64,000 nt of DNA. Origin: Babylonia areolata (Eukaryota; Mollusca; Gastropoda; Neogastropoda; Buccinidae). Each line of letters begins with the position of its first letter. The stretch's first letter is position 1. Location of the stretch: NCBI RefSeq assembly GCF_041734735.1, contig NC_134880.1, forward strand, positions 32,159,330 to 32,223,329, given 5' to 3'. The notes beneath the pieces were generated by a model that saw only the letters and a list, made by a program, of their open reading frames with translations, made no database searches and was not told the DNA's origin. Position numbers and translations under genes: made by a program. Positions 32,706-46,024 of the stretch are shown here, one piece after another.

Positions 32706-35700
32706 TTTGGTGTCATATACTGTACCATGTCAAACTGATGCAAACTAGGCCTATTGGTTTGCTCTGCTTGGCCAAATTTCGCGCGGCTAACAGTGAAAAG
32801 ACGGGCCCGCCCGCTCTCAGCCAATCAAACGTCTCTAAAAACTATAAGCGCTGAATCATTCCTTTGGCCAAGGCTCTCCACGCCTCTTGTCAGGTTTACG
32901 TTCTGTCTCGTCTTACGCTTTTTTTGGCTATTCAGCGTATCCTTTTGGCCTTATTTTGTTGCATGCGGCTTGTGTTTATTGTATTCTTACATTCTGTGTA
33001 CTCGATTCGACTCGGCACCCTTGATTCGTTCGTTTTTTTCTGCCTCTAAGTCGATCCTGTCTTTCCTTTCTCTGTTGGGGGTCGGATTTTCGCTGGGTGC
33101 CTAAGCGCGGGTTCCATGCCTCGTGTGCCATACCACGAAGGCAGGGATCATGATGCTGGGATTGAGACTCGGCAAGAGACTCTCCCAGGCCCGGAGCTCA
33201 TGATTCCTCCCGATACGGACCGCGGCGATGCGTCGTTAGACGCTGATCGCGGAGGCGACTTTCGTACCAGTAAAACGGTCATGAAGGGGACCGGGGGGAA
33301 AGAGGTACGAGCGTCGCCTCCCGAGGTGTCCCATCGCGAGGCGGGGAGAGGGGGGAATGGCAAGTCCTCTCCGGGCTGTGGGGACTCACAGCTAGGCGCG
33401 GACTCCCAAGGGGAGGCCGCGCCCAGCCATTACCCGGGTCCCCACTCGGAGACGGCCCTCACGGGCCCCATTGTTGTTCCCCCTCCTCCCTTCTCTGTCG
33501 AGCCCCCTCCCCCACCTCCTTTTTGGGGGGGAGAAAAATTTGGTTCCGGGGGGGGATCTCTACTTTGCCCACCCTGGGCCAAGCCACCCCAGTCTCCCCA
33601 CGGGAGGGGATTCGGGGCGCGTGGCAACCTGCTCTGCAGGTCTTCCCGCTATCCGGCCGGTCTCCCCTGCTGGGGGAGGCCCGCGCGTGTCAGGCGGTTC
33701 TGGGCAGTCAGCCCGCTCGTCTTCGGGCGGGACTGACACCCAAGTCGGACCTGACCTCCCTCCGACTTGGCCAGGTTGTTCCCTTCATGGAGGTCAACGC
33801 GCCAGTGACCCTTGGGGTTCGGGTCACAGTATGGCTGGTGCCCACGGGTGGTTACCCCCATTCTACCCGTACTGGGGTGCACCGAGGGTGCACGCTGGGT
33901 TGCCGGGAGCACCAAGGGCCAGCCCCTTGTCCGCTCCCCACCGGACCCAACCCAGCACATCTCACAGGGTGACACACTCAGCCCCGACAAGTGGGATCGA
34001 CTTCTTGTCGGTCAGGTCGAGCTCCTCGACCAATACTGCCACTCTGTCCACAAATCGGGCCTCTGTCAACCCACAGGTGACCTCCACGGTCACAACGGCC
34101 TCCTTGTCAGGCCTGACGGCTGCTCAGGGGCCCTACTCGGCCCGGCGGAGCCTGCGGTTCCCACCTGCCCAGCCCTCGGTCCTACAGTGAGATGAGTGGG
34201 TCTTTGTCCCCACACAGCACTCGTGGGTCCCTCTTGCATCCAGGGATGCCCTCTCTGAAAAGGTGTGGCACCCACCATCCCAAGCATGGTTGAACCTACG
34301 GTCCACACGCTCCCCACCCGCTTCAGGTGTCAAGGACATAACAGTGGCGGCCATGGTCCCGGCTCGGGATCGTCCCAGCTCATCCCACTGGGCTGACCAC
34401 AGCTCACAGGATGCCCCAGTGGGTACATCCTCTTGGGATGGCACCCAGCAGGGGATGGACTGCGAAGTCGGAGCCCCTGTCTTCGGATGAGGACGAAAAA
34501 GCAGATGAGCACTCTTCGCCCACATCCTAGGGGGGACAGATTGAGCCCGCACCTCCCTAGGGACCAGCCTGAACCAAACTCGGACTTTGCCGAGCTCGAA
34601 CTGACCCTCCCCAATAGGGTCACGTATGCCGAATCAGTCCTTCAGGCTACTTTGTTACCCTTGACCCTCCTTACGCCATGTGACTCTAACTCCAGAACCA
34701 CAAGGCGACTCACATTGCCAGAAATGGTGCAGGAATGGCTTAATAAGCCAGCCCGCACTGTCAGGGGTGCTGCTTCCATCCCTCCTCCAGGCAGGGAGTC
34801 CCTCTCTGCCCCGGGCGCCTTTTCCCCGGGAAAGTTCCTTAAAGATTCCTCCAAGGGAGGGGTGTGGTCCTGGTACACACAGGACCACCCTGCCTACAGC
34901 GGAGCAGAGCCCTCCGCACAGGACAGGATGTTGGTCTCACAGCGCACCACCTTCCCCACTTCAGCTACCCTATCCTTTAAAACGTTAGCAGAGTGGGACA
35001 AATTGGCCCACCGCTGCCTCCTCGAGGTTTCCACGGCGTACACCTTCGACGCGTTCCTTCACAGGGCCAATGAGCTGTGGGAACAGTGTCTGGTTAATCA
35101 GGACACGGGTCTCCTTCCTCTGTCCCGCCTGGCCTCTTCACCGACCAGAGGTTACACGCTTTTGGCAATAGGGTAGCATCTGGTCTCACGGCAGCTGTAG
35201 ACACAGCTACCAGCCTTCACTTTAATACTGCGCTAGCGCGGCGTGATGCCATTCTCAGCCTCTCTAACATTCCTGTGGAGGAGAGGGCTGCCCTGCGGTC
35301 CATCCCAGCACAGCAGCACTCCCTCTTCGGCCAGTTCTCGCCCCATTTTGTCAGCCACAGGGCAGAGACAAACAGGGAGGTGGCCTCATATTTGGCCCAC
35401 ACCTCTCATGGGCTCCAGGGTTCTATGCCATTGAAGAGACCGGCCACCAGGGCCCCTCCATATACCACGCCGCCTAAGTCATAGCAGCGTGTGCAGAATC
35501 AGTGGCAGAGGAATAAACCACCTTATGTCCGTCCAAGCCGACCGGCCATGCCCAAGGCCAGAAGGCAGCACCCCCAATGACTGGGCTCCGATTCAGCACC
35601 GCCAGTCGTTCAGCCCCTCCAAGTAGGAAACTTGTCCCGGCATGCACATCAGTGGTGTGCTCTGGGACTCAACGACGGGATTATGTCGGTGCTAGAGTCG

Positions 35701-38700
35701 GGGTACATGCTGTCTTGGGTGGAGGACCTCCCCCCTCTAAGATCCACTCCTCCTCCTTAGGTGCCCAGCTCGACGGAGCAGGAGAGAGTCCTAGAAAAAG
35801 AGATATCGCACCCACTCCTCATGGGGCTATATCTCAACTCTCGGACCCGGGCCCTGGTTTTTACGGCTGGTTGTTGGTGATTCCAAAGGTCTCGGGAGGG
35901 TGGAGACCAGTTTTGGACTTGTCCCCCCTCAACAAATTCCTCCCCAAAATCAAATTCAAGATGGACACACAGGCACAGATTCTGGAGACCATCCAACAAG
36001 GTGATTGGCCTACCTCTATCGATCTGGAAGATGCTTATTTTCATATACTCATCCATTCGGCATCCCATCGGTACCTGAGGTTCGTGTGGAGGGACAAGGG
36101 GTTCCAGTTCCCGGCCCTCCCATTTGGTCTGTCCCTTGCCCCTTTCCTGTCTACCAAGGTGGTGCGGGAATTGGTGTCCATCGTCCGCTCGGAGTCCATT
36201 TGTCTCTGTGTGTACCTGGACGACTGGCTTATCCTGGCCCAGTCACAGGCCCTGTGCCTGAGTCATACCGCCAGACTTCTAGACCTTTGCTCCCAACTGG
36301 GCTTCGTCATGGACCAGCAGATATGCGATCTGTCCCCACGTCAGTCCTTCGACTTCTTAGGGATGAGATTCGACACGCGGTCTATGATAGTCTCTCTGGC
36401 GCCAGATCACTGGGACCGTCTGGCAGGCTTCCTCAGCCACTGGTGCCACTCCTCCCAAGATACAGCGCGGACACTTTCTTCCCTCTTGGGCATGATGGAG
36501 TCCACGGCACCTCTCATTCCCCTGGACAGGGTTCTCAAGTGCCCTCTCCAGAGGGCACTGAGGTTACGCCGGTCCCAGAGCACTCAGCCATGGGATACCC
36601 AGATATGTCTGGGCGAGTGGTTCCTCGAGGTGACATCAGAGTGGTTAATCACCCCCCTTCAGACACAGGGGGTGCCCGTAGCCCCACCTGCTCTTCAGGT
36701 GGCACTCTTCACAGACGCCTCCTCCCTGGGCTGGGGAGCCCACATGGACTCACTCCATGCAGCAGGGACTTGGTCCCCGGAGGAGCGCCTATGCCACATC
36801 AATGTTCTGGAACTGGAGGCAGTTCGCAGGGCTCTCCTGCACTTCATGGGGGAGGCCACTGGCAAGACCATCCGCTTGTTCACGGACAAGACGACGGTCG
36901 CATGTTAGGTGAACAAATGGTGGGGAGCGCACTCGGCAGACCTCTCCATGCGGACTGAGGCTCTCCTCCGTTGGTGCCACAGCAAGGGCATTGCACTTTC
37001 AGCGAGACACTTAGCAGGAAAAACCAACATCTTGGCAGATGCTCTCAGCAGGTCCAAGAGTGTCATACGCACAGAGTGCACCCTGGACAAGGACAGCCTT
37101 CAGTGGGTGTGGGAACAGTGGTTTCGGCCGATGGTGGACCTTGTTCAACAAGAGACTTCCCACTTCCGTCTCTTCGGTTGCCGACCCAGAAGCGTGGGCA
37201 GTGGATGCTCTCTCTCTAGACTGGAGCAGTCTGATTGCCTCTGCGTTTCCTCCCTTTCCAATTCTGTCCAAGGTGATACGGAAAGACAGATTGGAACACC
37301 CGCAGCTGATCCTCATTGCGCCGAAATAGCCAACCCAGACCTGATTTCCGGACCTTCAGTCCCTGACACATGTTTCCACCCCTGGAACTTGAAACCAAAT
37401 CTCATCTGCTGATGCAGCCTCGCTCGGGCACTCCTCGTTCCAATCCTCAACTGCTCCACCAGCACGCATGGCTGCTGTGCGGTCGGAACTGTCAGCATCA
37501 CCATTGAAGTACTCGACCCCTCGGTCGGCCTCTGTGTCGGCTGCGCTGACCCAGGGGTGTGCCTCCTCTGACCTCCTCTCCATAGTCACCAGAGCAAGGA
37601 GGCAGGGAACGGAGACTTTGTATGACTTTCGCTGGAAGAAATGGTTGCAGTGGTGTACAGCTCAGGGCATTACCCCTACGAACCCTACGAGCATGCAGCT
37701 GGCCAACTTTCTGGCTCTCTGCTCCTCGGTTCTCATCCTGTCTGCTAGTTCTGTGCGAGGGTACAGGTCTGCCTTCTGTACCACAATGCAAACAGCTAGG
37801 TGGTTCCGCCTTTGAAGCGGATTGCCTGCTCAGAGAGGTGGCTAGGGGTGCCCCTCTGAAGGAAGCTAGAGACCCCAGAAGAGTGCCCCTCTGGGACTTG
37901 TTCCTGGTGCTGGATTTCATTTGAAAACAGCCCTTCCAACCATTGGGGACTATTCCTTTTGACATCCTCACCCTCAAGACCACTTTCCTTCTGTGGCTGG
38001 CCACAGGCAGTCGTAGAAGTGAGCTGCATGGTCTTAGTGGAGTGCCACAAGATCTGGCCTTCCACAGAGATGGTTCCATCACTATTCGTTCCTTCCAGAA
38101 TTTCTGGCTAAGAACCAAGACCCTGAGGTTCCTTCCCCCTCTCTGAGGGTCAGACCTTTGTCTGATATTCTTGCCCAAGATGATGAGGATAGGCACCTCT
38201 GCCCTGTTCGGTGTCTCAAATATTATTGGGATAGGTCTCGCCATAGGCGTTCTTCTCAGAGGCGTCTTCTCATCTCCCTCAATGAGAATTACAAGAAAGA
38301 CATCGCTGTAGGCACCATTTCCCGCCGGGTTTCCCAAGTCATTCGTAGGGCATACTCTCATGCACACAGGGATATCAGCTGTCTTCATCCCAGAGCACAC
38401 GAAGTGCGGGCCATAGCTACTTCGGCTGCTTTCCAGCACTCAGTGCCAACGCAGCATGTCTTGGAGGCAGCCTTCTGGCGGTCTGAGAATCCCTTCATCA
38501 ACTTCTACCTCAGGAATTTCCGTATGACCAGGGCTGACGGTTCCAAGGGGATTTCCTTTGTCGCAGCTAACACTGCCGTCTCAGTTACAAGGGCTCCCCA
38601 TACGAACCAGTAGGCGTTGCCCTCCTCCATTTGCTTTAAATTCTGCATCAGTTTGACATGGTACAGTATATGACACCAAAAGGAGGAGTTTGTATTATAC

Positions 38701-38995
38701 TCCATGTTTGGTGTTACATATACTTACCATGTCAAACTCGAATGCCCGCCCGTCCGTCCCCGCGTCTCCGCCGTGGTTCTCATGGGGCATTTTTGTTCAT
38801 GGCCACGGAATGATTCAGCGCTTATAGTTTTTAGAGACGTTTGATTGGCTGAGAGCGGGCGGGCCCGTCTTTTCACTGTTAGCCGCGCGAAATTTGGCCA
38901 AGCAGAGCAAACCAATAGGCCTAGTTTGCATCAGTTTGACATGGTAAGTATATGTAGCACCAAACATGGAGTATAATACAAACTCCTCCTTTCGC
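32706..38995 (+). mobile_element. DIRS-like tyrosine-recombinase retroelement (fossil)
   Basis: A retroelement of about 6.3 kb, of the DIRS order. Inverted terminal repeats of about 138 bases lie at 32726-32862 and 38806-38945. An internal block near 38644-38740 is complementary to both outer ends, which is the end-plus-internal-complementary-region layout known for DIRS-1. The parts in order are a proline-rich Gag-like region (about 33.1-35.5 kb), a DIRS-type RT with RNase H (about 35.6-37.1 kb), and a tyrosine recombinase (about 37.4-38.6 kb). There is no LTR, protease or envelope. The coding parts carry a handful of breaks, so it is not whole. The two inverted repeats look identical over their shared length, suggesting a fairly recent insertion. 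Confidence 0.9.
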
Positions 38996-39511
38996 AAGTA
39001 GACGCTGTTCGCAATTACCCATACCTACCCTGCCTTGTACAGTGTAGATGACAGGTAGTCAGTGAAAATTATCACTGGTCACTTTGATTTAAAACATACA
39101 CACACACACCCGTGATGAGATCGCCTTGTATTGCGAAAAGGCATGTCAAATCCCATTCAACAAGCAATCAAATTGTGACATTTTGTACCGTTTTGACATT
39201 TTCTAGCGCAACAGCTGAAACTACTTTATGGGTAGTATGGGCGCTGACATCGATGTGGGCTGCTGCTGTTTTCACGGCTTCTGCCTCAGCGTATGTATGT
39301 GTATGTTTTAAGTCAAAGTTTAATTTGGCACATACAATTCACATTTTAAACTGAACGGGTGGGCTGCACGCAATGAATTAACACAGTTTCAGTTTCTGTC
39401 TCGGTCTTTCTCCTCATCCTCCCTGTTTTCACGTGCAATTTCATGCACGCGTGCACACACACGCACACACATGCCACGGCACACTCACAATGACACACGC
39501 GCGCGCGCACT

Positions 39512-39578
<67 letters not shown>

Positions 39579-40044
39579 CATCACATCAAGTTATGCCAAT
39601 TCATCCGATTCTGTCGGTTGTGGACATGTAGCCCATACAATCTTGTTGTCCTCACCCTCGATACTCTCCATCACTGCGGTCAGTCAGTCGACTGTCGAAA
39701 TCTTTTGTCTGTTGGCGTGTCCTGTGTTGCAAAATGTCAGCCAGTTTGTTTGTCCACCGGTTGTTGTACAGACTTGTGTCCTCCATAACATCCTGCCACC
39801 TTTATAACCCGATTTATGCAATCTTTGTCTTTTTTATTTAGAAACATTGCCAACCCGACTGACAGTGAGGAAGAACGAAAGTTTAGAGGTAGTGGAAGAA
39901 CAAAACAATTGTTAAAAGACCTGTTTCCTAAGACAATACAAACGAGTGTGGACTTTCATGATGAGAGTAGGCCTGGTTATCTGTGTTCTGCTTTTTTTTG
40001 TTTTGTTTTTTTTGTCTTCATTACACGTTGACCTATAGGGTACG
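38996..40044. other. Unassigned region with CA and TCA microsatellites
   Basis: (CA)n at 39513-39545 runs into (TCA)n at 39545-39580. A possible 47-nt exon-like segment lies at 39841-39887, between a T-rich acceptor ending TTATTTAG and a donor GTAGTGG. It reads NIANPTDSEEERKFRG in one frame, but nothing links it to the gene starting at 41142. No other gene is seen. Confidence 0.35.
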
Positions 40045-40210
40045 CTCTGAAGACTGGATCAACGCGTTGGGCGTATGAGGAGAGCAGGCATCTGTGTTAT
40101 CTTATTGATTTATTTATTCCTTCTTTTTTTCTTTTTCTTTTTGTAACAGTAGATGTGGTGTAGTGCATAGAGCCCATGGCTTTGACATCTCCTTGGAACC
40201 GAATCTGATT
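40045..40210 (+). repeat. Degenerate SINE 3' part
   Basis: AACGCGTTGGGCGTATGAGG, then GCAGGCATCTG, and after a T-rich insert AGTAGATGTGGTGTAGTGCA and CATCTCCTTGG. These follow the order of the SINE tail seen at 17278-17390, with many changes. Confidence 0.5.
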
Positions 40211-40377
40211 TGCTTGCAGCCTAGTCCGTCGTCAAAGAGGAATACTTGTGGGCATCTACTTGTTCAGTCTCGCTCCCCTAGCCCCCACCCCCCCAACCCC
40301 CCACCCCCACCCCCCCGCTCCCCACCCTCTCCCCCATGACAACAGGCTCAGGCTACTATCATCTCCTTTGTCTTGCC
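40211..40377. other. C-rich spacer between two SINE copies
   Basis: A CCCCCA-type C-rich tract lies at about 40274-40336. No gene is seen. Confidence 0.5.
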
Positions 40378-40505
40378 AAGTTTTCAGTTTCAGTTTCTCA
40401 GAGGTGTCACTGGGTTCGGACAAATCCATATACACTATACCACATCTGCTGAGCAAATGCCTGACCTGCAGCATAACCCAGCGCGCTTAGTCAGGCCTTG
40501 AGCGC

Positions 40506-40580
<75 letters not shown>

Positions 40581-40845
40581 TATATGCGTGCCTATCAGAG
40601 TGCTTCTACAGAACTTTGCCAAAGGACAGCACTCTCGTTGTCATGAGTTCAGTTTCAGTGCGCCAAGTGCGTGGTCCACACGGGACCTCGGTTTATGTCT
40701 CATCCGAACTGTGACTAGAGGCTCAAATTGATTTTTCAGTCGAACTTGGGAGAGAGGGTGAAAGCGGGAATCGAATGCAGACTCTCACGGACACAGTACT
40801 GGCAGATAAGCGTTTTAATCATTCTGCAAACATTATAGGCCTATA
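40378..40845 (-). repeat. tRNA-derived SINE, full length, with an expanded TA tract
   Basis: Read on the minus strand, the head has B-box-like GATTCCCGC and A-box regions (40770-40845). The central domain has CATAAACCGAGGTCCCGTGT (40676-40700). Then comes a (TA)n tract at 40508-40586, followed by CTCAAGGCCTGACTAAGCGC, the CAGATGTGGTATAG region and a CTGAAAC tail (40378-40395). Other copies have only a short ATATAT at the site of the TA tract, so the microsatellite grew inside the SINE. Confidence 0.85.
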
Positions 40846-40899
40846 GGCTACCTAGTTAAAGGTGACTTACCAGTCCAAAACAAATTCCGTCACATGACA

Positions 40900-41141
40900 T
40901 AAAAAAGCGTATGACAGACATATCTGTGGGCGGAGCTTAAAGAAACGAGTGGTCACGTGATAAGAACAGTCTTGATAGGTTGGGGTAGACCACATGCACA
41001 GCCAGAACGAAGAGTCAGCTCGCAGTGGAAACGCTCAGCCGCTCCGGCAACTGACTGACAGGGGGTTGCTCTTCAACAGTCTCCAGTGTCAACAGTTTTG
41101 GTGCACAGATTACTTTACTGACCATCTCGGCTGACAGAACC
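40900..41141 (+). promoter_or_regulatory. Putative promoter and 5'UTR of the secreted-protein gene
   Basis: A CACGTG E-box within GTGGTCACGTGATAAG lies near 40950-40965. An A-rich TATA-like CATAAAAAAG lies near 40898-40907, which is somewhat far upstream. The stretch 40980-41141 is less AT-rich than its surroundings and ends in a good start context, AGAACCATGCGG. The start of transcription cannot be fixed from sequence alone. This is inference from position and composition. Confidence 0.4.
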
Positions 41142-41363
41142 ATGCGGTTTGCGCTGCTTGCTGTGACTGTGAGTTAAAAACTATTGCAAAACTTGGTTTA
41201 TTACCAGACACATGTGGTAATGATATTAAATATTTTGAAAAAATGTCACCGATTTTCAGGCTCTGTTTTATTTAAACACCTGCCTCCCATCACCACATAA
41301 ATAAGTTAATACATTGAAATCGTCGACTTAACAAGGAAGAATGTCAATTCATCCGTCCGTGTT

Positions 41364-41438
<75 letters not shown>

Positions 41439-43121
41439 GTGTGTGAACAGAATATTATGGAACAGAGCCGGCAGCCCGGAAAAAAAATTGTCATACAATC
41501 TTGTCAAAAGGCATGAAGCATAAAATGTTATTCGTTAACATCATATGTTGATACAGCATTCAAACACAAATTTCCCCTATCTTGGCTGTACATCTCTGGC
41601 TAGCATCAATCGACTAGGAACAATAGTTACCTGTGCTCAGTATCGGATTTTAGCATATCATAAATTATTCTGTAACAATGCTAGATTTGATACAATGATC
41701 AAATAGATAGATTTCGCTTTTACAGTTGCTACATAATCTGTCCTAAGACAATAGGTCATCACTCAATACAATGTACAGTTTTTCATGTCGAAACTTAATA
41801 CGCAGTCGTTCAAAAGATGCGTTAAAGTCGAAAGAATCGTTCGGTTTGATTTGTTAACATACCCCCACCGCATAAATCAATATCAACGTTATCATTACAC
41901 ACTGCAGGTTGGATATTTCACTCACATTGATGTTAGGCCTAGTATCTATAAGTGTTCTTGTAAGAGTATATTTTTTTGTATTTGTTAAGTGTTCCTTTGC
42001 TCATAACAGACACCGGCGTTTGTAGTATATAATTCCTGAATGTTTACATCCTTCTGTTGTTTGATTGTATCGTCCCCACGGTAAAAACAGATTTGTGATT
42101 ATGGGTCTCATTAAGTAAATATCACTTTTCTTTTTCTCGATTAATATTTAATCTCCAGCTATGGCTCTATGTGTTTAGATTATGTGATTTTTGTTGTAAT
42201 CCAGTTCTTGTGAAGAGAGATCGTCAGCTTAGTTTACTGAGTATAGGAGTCAGCTGCATGGTTAAACATTAAAATTTCGAGGGATCATTATTTGCGTTAT
42301 ATTTAACAATGTCATTTATAAAATAAAACAAATGAATAAAGTTGGGCTGACCTGATATACACCCTTCTGCACAGTTATTTTTCTGCCTGGACAGTCATAT
42401 AATTAAGTTTGAATTTTGGAAATCAAATCCTGACTTAAATTGTAACAAAATATTCTCCAGTTATGCTCATTCTGTTCAGCTGTAGGAAGATGGCATCATG
42501 CGAAATATAATCAAACGCTTTTTCAAAATCAAAGAAATAATGTAATTCTATCACTTAGGTTTGATTGATTGTTTTTTTGTTGTTGTTTTTTTCGTGGGTT
42601 TTTTGTGTGTGTTTTTTTAAGAAGTTTGGTTGTTCTGTAATGCTTCCGAAATCCAGTTCTTTGATTAGGAGTTGATCTTGTTCAGAGTATCAATTTATTC
42701 TGTTATTCAAGACTGTGCGAATACTTTCCTTGATGTGTTTTGTAAAGGTTATTCTTCCCCTTCAATTTTTATGCTTCCTAAGTTCCCATTAAGAACAGGG
42801 GAATGTTTTAAATCGTTTTCCCAAGACATAGCTCGGGCGAAAATTTTGATAAACAGTTTTTTGAATGGTGGATAATTATTGGAATTATTTTGATGATTTC
42901 GCTTGTAATGCAGTCTATGCAACCCTGGGATTTTTTTTATTCAAAATTTTGTGTGTGCATACCCACTTACTGAATTTTTCGTCTGAATAATTAAGGTTTC
43001 ATTGCAGACCTCGTCCATTTCCTTTTTTCGTCTTTTATTCTAAGTTGACATAACATAAGATGAGATAAGAATAACTTTATCATCAGATGGAGAGAAATCA
43101 GGTGCAGTAACACAATAGACA

Positions 43122-43182
<61 letters not shown>

Positions 43183-45985
43183 ATTTGATTTAAGTGGAGT
43201 CTCCTGTCGGACCGACGGATGAGTAGGCAGGCAGGCTTACCTGTCGGTGTGTGTCCTCATATGGGAGAAGAGGCCGATTCTGAATGTGCAGCACTTCCCA
43301 CAGGTGTTGCAAGGGAAAACGTCTCCAGAAGTTGAGCCCTGCTTCCTTCGCTCACGCTTCTCCTTAATGGCCAGCGTTCTCTTGTTTTCAAACGTCTTCA
43401 TGCCACTAGATCACAGCATCCTCCAGCGAGAGCGGTCAAGGGCATCAGTTTCCCAGGAAGCTATGTCTATGTCACAGGCTTTGAGGTTTGTCTTCAAGGT
43501 GTCCTTGAAGCGCTTGCAGGGTCTTCCAAGTTCAAGGTGGCCTTCCTTCAGCTGGCCATACAGTAGCATCTTCGGGATCCTGCTGTCTGTCATGCGACAA
43601 CGTGTCCTGTCCAACGTAGCTGGCACTGGATCAGCAGGCTTTCGATGCTGGGCAGGACGCTCCTCTCTAGGAGCTGGAGGTTGGAGACTCTGTCTTGCCA
43701 CTTTATGCCGAAGATCTTTCGTAGGCATCTCTGGTGAAACTGCTCAAGTTATTGAATGTGACGGCGATACGTCGTCCAAGTTTCACAGCAGTACAACAAG
43801 GTGGTCAGCACAACAGCTCTGTAGGTTTTCATCTTGGTGCTGAGCCTGATGCCTTTGATGTTCCACAGCCTGTTGTTGAGTCTGCCAAAGGCGGAGCTGG
43901 CCTTGGCGATGCGCAGCGTCACTTCTGCATCAAGGGCTCCGTTGCTGCATAGGGTGCTCCCCAGGTAGCAAAACTTGTCGACTGACTTGATCTCTTGATT
44001 TACTTAAACAGGAACAATAAACATATGTAGAAGTTGTTCATATAAAAGCATTTCACATATTCGCTTGAATACTGTAATTGCACATTCATCCTGCACACTG
44101 CCAAAAATATTTAAGATTAATTAAGAACTCAAAACAAAGTGCAAACTCATCATGCATACATTTTCACATGCATTCACAAGCAAGCGCACGCACCCAGCCC
44201 CCAACCCCCCCCCCCCTCCCCCCCAACACACACACACATAGACAGAGAGAGAGTTCGAGTTCATATACTTTCGAAAAACTCAGTTACAAAAATATCCAAG
44301 TGTTCATCGTTAACTTAGGAATTTTTGATTTATCTAATTGTCCAAAAGCTAATCACCTGTAAGTATTGTGACATTTGAGTCTTACCCATTTTTACTACTT
44401 GTTTCACAGTTCGTCTCATTCGCAAGACCGACGATTAATGGTTAATTGGATTCCTTAATTTATTTCCATCCTCAAAATGTCCTCCGTTTTAAATTTGTAT
44501 TTATCACATTTGTAATCGTATCACTGATCATCACCCTTCCCAAAAAGGGCAATCTCCAGCAGTGTCAAAACTACCGCACCATCAGCCTGATTAGTCATCC
44601 CAGCAAAGTCATGTTGAAGATCCTGCTTAACAGACTGAAACCACAAGCAGAAAACATCATTGCTGAAGAACAGGCAGGTTTCAGACCAGGAAGGAGCACA
44701 ACTGAACAAATCTTCAACTTGAGGTTGCTATGTGAGAGGTACCATCAACACCAACAAGACCTCTACCACGTCTTCATTGACTTTAAGAAGGCATTTGACA
44801 GGATCTGGCATGCAGCTTTGTGGGCTACCATGAATCTGTACAACATCAACGCCAACCTGATCAGACTGATACAGCACCTCTATGACAAAGCCACCAGCGC
44901 CGTCTACCTCAACAATAGCATCGGGGACTGGTTCAGAACCACAGTCGGAGTGAGACAAGGCTGTCTACTCTCCCCAACACTCTTCAACATCTTCTTAGAA
45001 AGAATAATGACTGACGCACTGGAAGAGCATGTAGGAACAGTCAGCATAGGCGGCAGAACAATCACAAACCTACGTTTTGCCGACGACATTGATGGACTGG
45101 CTGGAAAAGAAGAAGAACTGGCAAGCCTGGTCAAACATCTGGACAAAGCCTCCACATCGTATGGAATGCAAATCAGTGCGGAGAAAACCAAACTGATGAC
45201 TAACAACACCAACGGCATCAGCATTGACATCAAAGTCAACGACGAAAAGCTTAAAACAGTCCACAGCTTCAAATATCTGGGAGCAATCGTGTCAGATGAA
45301 GGATCTGAACCAGAAGTACTCTCGAGAATTGCCCAAACAACAATGGCACTCAACAAGCTGAACACCATCTGGAACAACAAAAACATCGCTCTCAGCTCAA
45401 AAATCAGACTGATGCGTTCCCTGGTTATATCAATATTGCTCTACGCCTGCAAGACTTGGACCCTGACTGCAGACATCGAGAGAAGAATCCAAGCTGTCGA
45501 GATGAGATGCTTTCGTAGACTACTTGGCATCTCCTACAGAGACCACATCACTAACACGGAAGTGAAGAACAGAATCAAGCAAAGTATTGGACCCTATGAA
45601 GACCTTCTGTCCATAGTGAAGAAACGCAAACTTAGGTGGTATGGACACATCTCCCGATCATCTGGTCTTGCCAAAACGTTCCTGCAAGGCACCGTACAGG
45701 GAGGCAGAAGGAGAGGACGGCAGAAGAAGAGATGGGAAGACAACATCCGGGGGTGGACAGGCTTGACGCTCGGTGACGCCCTGAGGAAATCAGAAAACCG
45801 TGAAGAGTGGAGAGGGGTGGTGGTCAGGTCAGCAGCGGTGCCCCAACGGTCTGAACCCAGACTACGGGAGAGGTGAAGGTGAAGGTGGTGAAGGTGAATA
45901 CAGTTTGAACACATTCCGACACACATAAACATACACTGCACACACTTTTTTCAAGTCTAAAATAACTTTAGTGAACAGACCAACC

Positions 45986-46024
<39 letters not shown>

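Noticed and set aside
33430-34623. Several long antisense frames in the Gag-like region of the DIRS-like element
   Set aside because: They are shadows caused by high GC and proline-rich coding on the other strand.
39346-39579. Open frame beginning with a run of Met and then Cys-Val
   Set aside because: It is a translation of the TCA and CA microsatellites and has no coding meaning.
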